Shown: piece after piece, positions 7,694 through 11,221 of the stretch
Layout of the letters: each line of letters starts with the position of its first letter
Position numbering within the stretch: the first letter of the stretch is position 1
DNA from: Actinosomnolentus pattersoniae (SeqCode)
GTDB taxonomy: Bacteria > Actinomycetota > UBA4738
DNA: 11,221 bases
Reading direction: 5' to 3'
Assembly (NCBI GenBank): GCA_013817655.1
Contig: JACDCJ010000043.1
Span: 1-11,221, forward strand
Translations under genes and position numbers: made by a program
Notes under the pieces: generated by a model
What the model was told of the DNA's origin: nothing
The model's input: the letters and a program-made list of their open reading frames with translations, nothing else
Database searches by the model: none

Positions 7694-8003
7694 GATAGGA
7701 AAGACGAGCGACATCCCGGAGGGCGAGGTGCGCCGTTTCGTCGCGGATCGCGTGGAGATCGCCGTGGCGAACCTCGGCGACGGGACGTTCCTCGCCGTGG
7801 ACGACATCTGCTCCCACGCCGAAGCGTCGCTGTCCGAGGGGGAGGTCGACGTGGACGACGCGACGATCGAGTGCCCGCGGCACGGGTCCACGTTCGACCT
7901 TCGCAGCGGCAGGCCGCGCTCGCTGCCGGCGACGCTGCCGGTCCCCACCTTTCCGGTGAAGGTCGAGGGCGACGCGATTCTCATCGAGCTACAGGACAGG
8001 TAG
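7683..8003 (+). CDS. Rieske-type [2Fe-2S] ferredoxin in the suf operon
   Basis: Small soluble protein of 106 residues with a complete Rieske cluster motif: C43-S-H45 and C64-P-R-H67, followed by GSTFDLRSG, as in bacterial dioxygenase-type Rieske ferredoxins (NirD/HcaC-like). Two Cys and two His would hold one [2Fe-2S] cluster. There is no signal peptide or membrane anchor. ATG 7683 lies inside the last codons of sufD (11-nt overlap, different frame), with the G-rich GGGGGG/CGAGG upstream as ribosome binding site. The frame is open back to 7581, but the upstream part is Arg/Pro/Ser shadow sequence. Its place between sufD and sufC is a recurrent actinobacterial arrangement and suggests an electron donor for cluster assembly; that role is inferred, not shown by sequence. 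Confidence 0.9.
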   Translation: MLFEIGKTSDIPEGEVRRFVADRVEIAVANLGDGTFLAVDDICSHAEASLSEGEVDVDDATIECPRHGSTFDLRSGRPRSLPATLPVPTFPVKVEGDAILIELQDR

Positions 8004-8807
8004 GTGGACCAGGTGGAGCAAATGCAGACGGTGCGGGAGTCGGTGAAGAGGACCGAGACCGCGGCGCTCGAGATCAGCGGGCTGCGGGCGCGGGTAGAGG
8101 GCAAGGAGATCCTGAAGGGCATCGACCTCGTCGTGCGTCAGGGCGAGGTGCACGCGCTAATGGGGCCGAACGGCTCGGGCAAGTCGACGCTCGCGAACGT
8201 CCTGATGGGGCGGCCCGGATACGAGCTGACCGCCGGGCAGGTCCTCTTCCGGGGGCAGGACATCACGGGCCTCAGCGCCGACCGCCGTGCGCAGCTCGGC
8301 CTGTTCCTCGCGTTCCAGTACCCCACCGAGATCCCGGGGGTCTCCGTCGTGAACTTCCTTCGGTCGGCGTACAACGCCGTGAAGAGCGAGCAGATCTCGG
8401 CGCTCGCATTCCGCAAGCGGCTGAAGGAGAAGATGAACATGCTGGGCGTCGAGGACGCCATGGTCAACCGCTATGTGAACCAGGGGTTCTCGGGCGGCGA
8501 GAAGAAGAAGAACGAGGTGCTGCAGCTGGCGGTGCTCGAGCCGGAGATCGCCATCCTCGACGAGACGGACTCGGGCCTCGACATCGACTCGCTTAAGGCC
8601 GTCGCGACCGGCATCCAGCAGCTCATCGGCCCGAACCTCGGCGTGCTGCTAATCACGCATTACCAGCGCATGTTGAACTACATCACGCCGGATCACATCC
8701 ACGTAATGATGGACGGCCGGATCGTCTCCTCCGGCGGACCGGAGCTGGCGCACGAGCTCGAGAAGAAGGGCTACGAGGGTCTGCGCAAGGAGCTGGGGGA
8801 GGGCTGA
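8004..8807 (+). CDS. sufC: SufC, ABC-type ATPase of the SUF Fe-S assembly complex
   Basis: 267-residue cytoplasmic ABC ATPase that drives conformational change in the SufB/SufD-type scaffold. Motifs are complete: Walker A GPNGSGKST at 54-62 (K60), Q-loop region LAFQYPTEIPG, signature SGGEKKKNE from S163, Walker B LDE with D186/E187, D-loop DSGLD, and the switch His H219 in ITHYQRML. The SGGEKKKNE signature and EIPGVSVVNFLR are specific for SufC rather than transporters, and no membrane domain is nearby. The start GTG 8004 abuts the stop codon of the Rieske gene and has AGGA about 7 nt upstream; GTG 8013 or ATG 8022 (GGTGGAG just upstream) are alternatives that would shorten an N-terminal extension absent from most family members. 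The stop shares one base with the sufS start (TGATG). Confidence 0.96.
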   Translation: MDQVEQMQTVRESVKRTETAALEISGLRARVEGKEILKGIDLVVRQGEVHALMGPNGSGKSTLANVLMGRPGYELTAGQVLFRGQDITGLSADRRAQLGLFLAFQYPTEIPGVSVVNFLRSAYNAVKSEQISALAFRKRLKEKMNMLGVEDAMVNRYVNQGFSGGEKKKNEVLQLAVLEPEIAILDETDSGLDIDSLKAVATGIQQLIGPNLGVLLITHYQRMLNYITPDHIHVMMDGRIVSSGGPELAHELEKKGYEGLRKELGEG

Positions 8808-10060
8808 TGGCACGGGTCGCCGAACATGCCGCCGCGCTCGACGTCGAGCGGATCAGAGCCGACTTCCCCATCCTGCGCAGGGAGGTTCACGGCCGTCCCC
8901 TGGTCTACCTGAACAGCGCCGCCACCACCCAGAAGCCGCGTCAGGTGATCCAGGCGCTCGTCGAGTTCTACGAGCAGCACAACGCGAACGCGCACCGAGG
9001 CGTCGACACGCTTGGCGAGGAGGCCACCGCCCTGTTCGAGGGCGCGCGGGCGAAGCTCGCAGCCTTTGTCGGCGCCCCCGACCCCGCGTGCATCGTCTTC
9101 AACAGGGGGACGACCGAGTCGATCAACCTCGTCGCGCACGCCTACGGCCGCAAGGTTCTGAAGGAGGGGGACGAGGTGCTCCTCACCCAGATGGAGCACC
9201 ACTCGAACATGATCCCGTGGCTCCTCCTGGCCCAGGCGACCGGCGCGACGGTCCGGCATCTGCCCATCCGTGAGGACGGAACCCTCGAGCTCGACGCCCT
9301 CGGCTCGTTCCTCACCCACCGGACGAAGATCTTCTCCGTCACCGGGATGTCGAACGTCCTCGGCACGATCCCGCCGCTTCGACGGCTGGCCGACGCCGCT
9401 CACGCCGCGGGTGCTGTCCTGGTGGTGGACGGCGCGCAGCTCGTGCCCCATCTGCCGGTCGACGTCGTGGACCTCGACGTGGACTTCCTGACGGTGTCCG
9501 GCCACAAGATGCTCGGACCGACGGCCTCGGGGGGACTGTACGGCCGTCGTGAGCTGCTGGAGCAGATGGACCCGTTCATGGGCGGCGGCGAGATGATCCG
9601 CGAGGTGTACTGGGACCGGGCGACCTGGGCCGATGTCCCGTGGAAGTTCGAGGCCGGCACGATGAACATCGCTCAGGAGGTCGGGCTCGCCGCCGCCATC
9701 GACTACCTGGGGGCGCTGGGCATGGAGAACGTCAGGGCCCACGAGGAGCGCATCACCGCCTATGCGATGGAACGGCTCCTCGACGCCGGCGCCCGCATCT
9801 TCGGGCCGACCGATCCGTCCGTGCGCAGCGGGGCCATCTCCTTCTGGTTCAAGGACATCCATCCGCACGATCTGGCGACGGTGCTCGACCAGGAAGGAGT
9901 CGCCATCCGCGCCGGCCACCACTGCGCTCAGCCCCTCATGCGCGTGCTCGGGGTACCGGCCACCGCGCGGGCTTCCTTCTACATCTACAACACCCCCGAT
10001 GAGGTGGACGCGCTCATCGACGCGTTGCGGGTGGCGGAGCGGCTATTCCGGACCGCGTGA
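8807..10060 (+). CDS. sufS: SufS, group II cysteine desulfurase
   Basis: PLP enzyme of 417 residues that removes sulfur from L-cysteine to give alanine and an enzyme persulfide. The PLP Lys is K234 in TVSGHKMLGPTASGGLYG. The persulfide Cys is C373 in RAGHHCAQPLM, the short-loop arrangement of group II (SufS/CsdA) enzymes. Other family segments are FPILRREVHGRPLVYLNSAAT, EFYEQHNANAHRGVHTL-like (here NAHRGVDTLGEEA), NRGTTESINLVA, MEHHSNMIPW, VLVVDGAQL and FEAGTMNIA. Length is normal for SufS. ATG 8807 shares its A with the sufC stop, so translation is coupled. The following sufU implies transfer of the persulfide to a zinc-dependent SufU, as in Firmicutes and Actinomycetota, rather than to SufE. 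Confidence 0.96.
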   Translation: MARVAEHAAALDVERIRADFPILRREVHGRPLVYLNSAATTQKPRQVIQALVEFYEQHNANAHRGVDTLGEEATALFEGARAKLAAFVGAPDPACIVFNRGTTESINLVAHAYGRKVLKEGDEVLLTQMEHHSNMIPWLLLAQATGATVRHLPIREDGTLELDALGSFLTHRTKIFSVTGMSNVLGTIPPLRRLADAAHAAGAVLVVDGAQLVPHLPVDVVDLDVDFLTVSGHKMLGPTASGGLYGRRELLEQMDPFMGGGEMIREVYWDRATWADVPWKFEAGTMNIAQEVGLAAAIDYLGALGMENVRAHEERITAYAMERLLDAGARIFGPTDPSVRSGAISFWFKDIHPHDLATVLDQEGVAIRAGHHCAQPLMRVLGVPATARASFYIYNTPDEVDALIDALRVAERLFRTA

Positions 10061-10093
10061 GCGCCCGCCGATTACGATGAGTGCCGGAGGCAG

Positions 10094-10549
10094 ATGATCG
10101 TGGCGCTCGAGCAGCTGTACCAGGAAGTGATCCTGGACCACTACAAGAACCCGAGGGGAAAGCGCGCGGTGCCCGGGGCGGAGCTGTCCTGCTCCAGGAA
10201 CAACCCGCTGTGTGGGGACGAGATCACCATCTACGCTCACCTCGAGGACGGGGCTGTTGCCGACCTCGGTTTCGAGGGGTCCGGGTGCTCCATCAGCATC
10301 GCGAGCGCCTCCATGCTGGTGGAGGCGGCGACGGGTCGACCCCTGAACGAGGCGCAGGACGTGGCGGTCCGCTTCCGCGCGATGATGGCCGGCTCCGTGG
10401 AACCGGACGAGGACACCTTCGGCGACCTCGTCTCCCTCACCGGCGTCCGGAAGTATCCGGCCCGGATCAAGTGCGCCGTCCTGGCGTGGGACGTGTTCCA
10501 GGAGGCGCTGAGCGGCGCCGGAGACGCCACAGGAGACGCGCCTCACTGA
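10094..10549 (+). CDS. sufU: SufU, zinc-dependent sulfurtransferase partner of SufS
   Basis: 151-residue IscU-fold protein of the SufU type. It begins with LEQLYQEVILDHYKNPRG, a hallmark of the family. Zinc ligands and sulfur acceptor are all present: C40 and D42 in NNPLCGDEI, C65 in GSGCSIS, and C127 in RIKCAVLAW. The insertion between C65 and C127 that separates SufU from scaffold-type IscU is present (about 62 residues between the two Cys), and LTGVRKYPARIKCA is SufU-like. It takes the persulfide from SufS by Zn-ligand exchange (family knowledge). Start is uncertain: GGAGG at 10086-10090 is only 3 nt before ATG 10094 but 9 nt before the in-frame GTG 10100, which gives the more usual VALEQLYQ start. 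A 33-nt gap separates it from sufS; its stop overlaps the next start (TGATG). Confidence 0.93.
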   Translation: MIVALEQLYQEVILDHYKNPRGKRAVPGAELSCSRNNPLCGDEITIYAHLEDGAVADLGFEGSGCSISIASASMLVEAATGRPLNEAQDVAVRFRAMMAGSVEPDEDTFGDLVSLTGVRKYPARIKCAVLAWDVFQEALSGAGDATGDAPH

Positions 10550-11139
10550 TGTCCCTGCGCGAGAACGAGGTGGGCCGCCGCGTCGCGCCGCACCTCGAGG
10601 CAGGGGACACCGTCCTCGATCTGGGGGCCGGCACGGGCCGGGTCAGCTTGTGGCTCGCTCGGAGGGCAGGCGTGCGGCCCACGCTCGCGGACGTCGTGCC
10701 GTACTCGAACCGGCAGCGAGAATTCCCGTTCCTCGCCATGGACGATCCCTTCCACGTCCCGGCCGAGGATCGCTCCTTCGACGTCGTACTCCTGCTCTTC
10801 GCCCTCCACCACAACCGGTACGAGGCGCAGAGCAAGATCGTCGCGGAGGCAATCCGGCTGATGCGGCGCCGCCTCGTCGTGGCTGAGGACACCCCCTTCG
10901 GCCGCGTCGACCACGCCTTCAACGTCGCCTGGGACAAGGTGCTGAACCTGCGACACGGGGTTCCGACCCCGTTCGCGTTCCGTTCGGTGCCCGAGTGGCT
11001 GGACGTGTTCTTGGAGCACGGGATGCGGGCGGTCCACGTCGAGTCCTACCGACCCCGCTGGCCGACGCTCATGACGTACCACCACAGCGTCTTCTTCCTG
11101 GAGCCGGAGGGCAGGCTCGCCGCTTCCATGGCGGAATAG
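10549..11139 (+). CDS. Class I SAM-dependent methyltransferase, coupled to sufU
   Basis: 196-residue protein with a Rossmann-type SAM-binding domain. Motif I is VLDLGAGTG at residues 22-30, the acidic residue after strand 2 is D48 (TLADVV), motif II-like is MDDPFHVP at about 64-71, and motif III-like is FDVVLLLFALHH at 77-88. The C-terminal half has RLVVAEDTPFG and YHHSVFFLE. It resembles Methyltransf_11-type small-molecule methyltransferases; the substrate is not evident. ATG 10549 shares its A with the sufU stop (TGATG), which implies coupled translation as the sixth cistron of the suf operon, where actinobacterial operons often carry sufT. The frame is open back to 10081 only because it shadows sufU. 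A role in Fe-S metabolism is not shown and rests on gene position alone. Confidence 0.85.
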   Translation: MSLRENEVGRRVAPHLEAGDTVLDLGAGTGRVSLWLARRAGVRPTLADVVPYSNRQREFPFLAMDDPFHVPAEDRSFDVVLLLFALHHNRYEAQSKIVAEAIRLMRRRLVVAEDTPFGRVDHAFNVAWDKVLNLRHGVPTPFAFRSVPEWLDVFLEHGMRAVHVESYRPRWPTLMTYHHSVFFLEPEGRLAASMAE

Positions 11140-11143
11140 GGCC

Positions 11144-11157
11144 ACCGGGGCCCCGGT
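11144..11157. terminator. Perfect GC palindrome after the operon, weak terminator candidate
   Basis: ACCGGGGCCCCGGT is a perfect 14-nt palindrome 4 nt after the methyltransferase stop, followed by TTTC. As RNA it could form a 5-bp GC stem with a 4-nt loop. The T-run is only three bases and the stem is short, so termination here is uncertain. Confidence 0.25.
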
Positions 11158-11171
11158 TTCGGACCCTCGTC

Positions 11172-11221
11172 ATGCGCGTGGAGGTGATCGAGGACCCCCG
11201 TGCCTTCGTGGCCGAGGACTG
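11172..11221 (+). CDS. Start of an unidentified reading frame (partial, runs off right edge)
   Basis: ATG 11172 opens a frame reading MRVEVIEDPRAFVAED, which continues to the window edge (16 complete codons). The gap to the methyltransferase is 32 nt, on the same strand, so it may belong to the same transcript or follow a terminator at 11144-11157. The beginning is like that of some GNAT-type acetyltransferases, but 16 residues are too few to assign a family. No clear Shine-Dalgarno is present. Confidence 0.35.
   Translation, partial: MRVEVIEDPRAFVAED

Noticed and set aside
8150..8710. Cluster of A-ending codons (CTA, GTA) in sufC as a sign of transfer
   Set aside because: Only a handful of codons differ, similar CTA codons occur singly in the neighbouring genes, and the gene fits its operon; not enough to argue foreign origin.
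9142..9366. Small minus-strand frames inside sufS
   Set aside because: Antisense shadows of a well-supported gene, with no ribosome binding site or domain.
10081..10548. In-frame upstream extension of the methyltransferase
   Set aside because: The extension lies entirely over sufU in another frame and reads as Arg/Gly-rich shadow sequence; the SAM-binding domain begins right after ATG 10549.

Overview
The window is GC-rich, with high third-position GC throughout the coding regions. It looks like chromosomal DNA from an uncultured, probably soil-dwelling bacterium of the Actinomycetota, or of a Chloroflexota-type lineage with similar gene content. The hints are an F420-type luciferase-like oxidoreductase, a MocR regulator divergent from a YczE-type membrane protein, a zinc-ribbon/cyclase/ATPase/TPR giant protein, and a SUF operon in the order sufD - Rieske ferredoxin - sufC - sufS - sufU. 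This placement is inference, because no rRNA or tRNA gene is present. I see no mobile element, CRISPR array or plasmid function.

Left part (1-2777): a divergent unit. A two-gene minus-strand operon (yczE-like membrane protein, then a luciferase-like oxidoreductase cut by the left edge; the two genes overlap by 16 nt) faces a plus-strand MocR/GntR regulator. The 85-nt gap between them carries a TTGACA box and short direct repeats that could be the regulator's operator.

Middle part (2842-6282): one large gene for a 1146-residue signalling protein with an N-terminal zinc ribbon, a class III nucleotide cyclase domain, a P-loop ATPase and a long TPR-like helical region.

Right part (6329-11139): a tightly packed Fe-S cluster assembly operon of six genes: sufD-like scaffold subunit, Rieske-type ferredoxin, sufC ATPase, sufS cysteine desulfurase, sufU zinc sulfurtransferase, and a class I SAM methyltransferase whose start codon overlaps the sufU stop. 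SufS takes sulfur from cysteine, SufU relays it, and the SufC ATPase works with the SufB/SufD-type scaffold to build clusters. The operon has no sufB, no sufR-type regulator and no sufT in the window. The scaffold protein is SufD-like but carries a Cys where SufB has its essential Cys. A 10-bp-arm inverted repeat spanning the cyclase stop codon contains a good -10 box and is the best candidate for the suf promoter/operator. A last partial reading frame of unknown function begins at 11172 and runs off the right edge.
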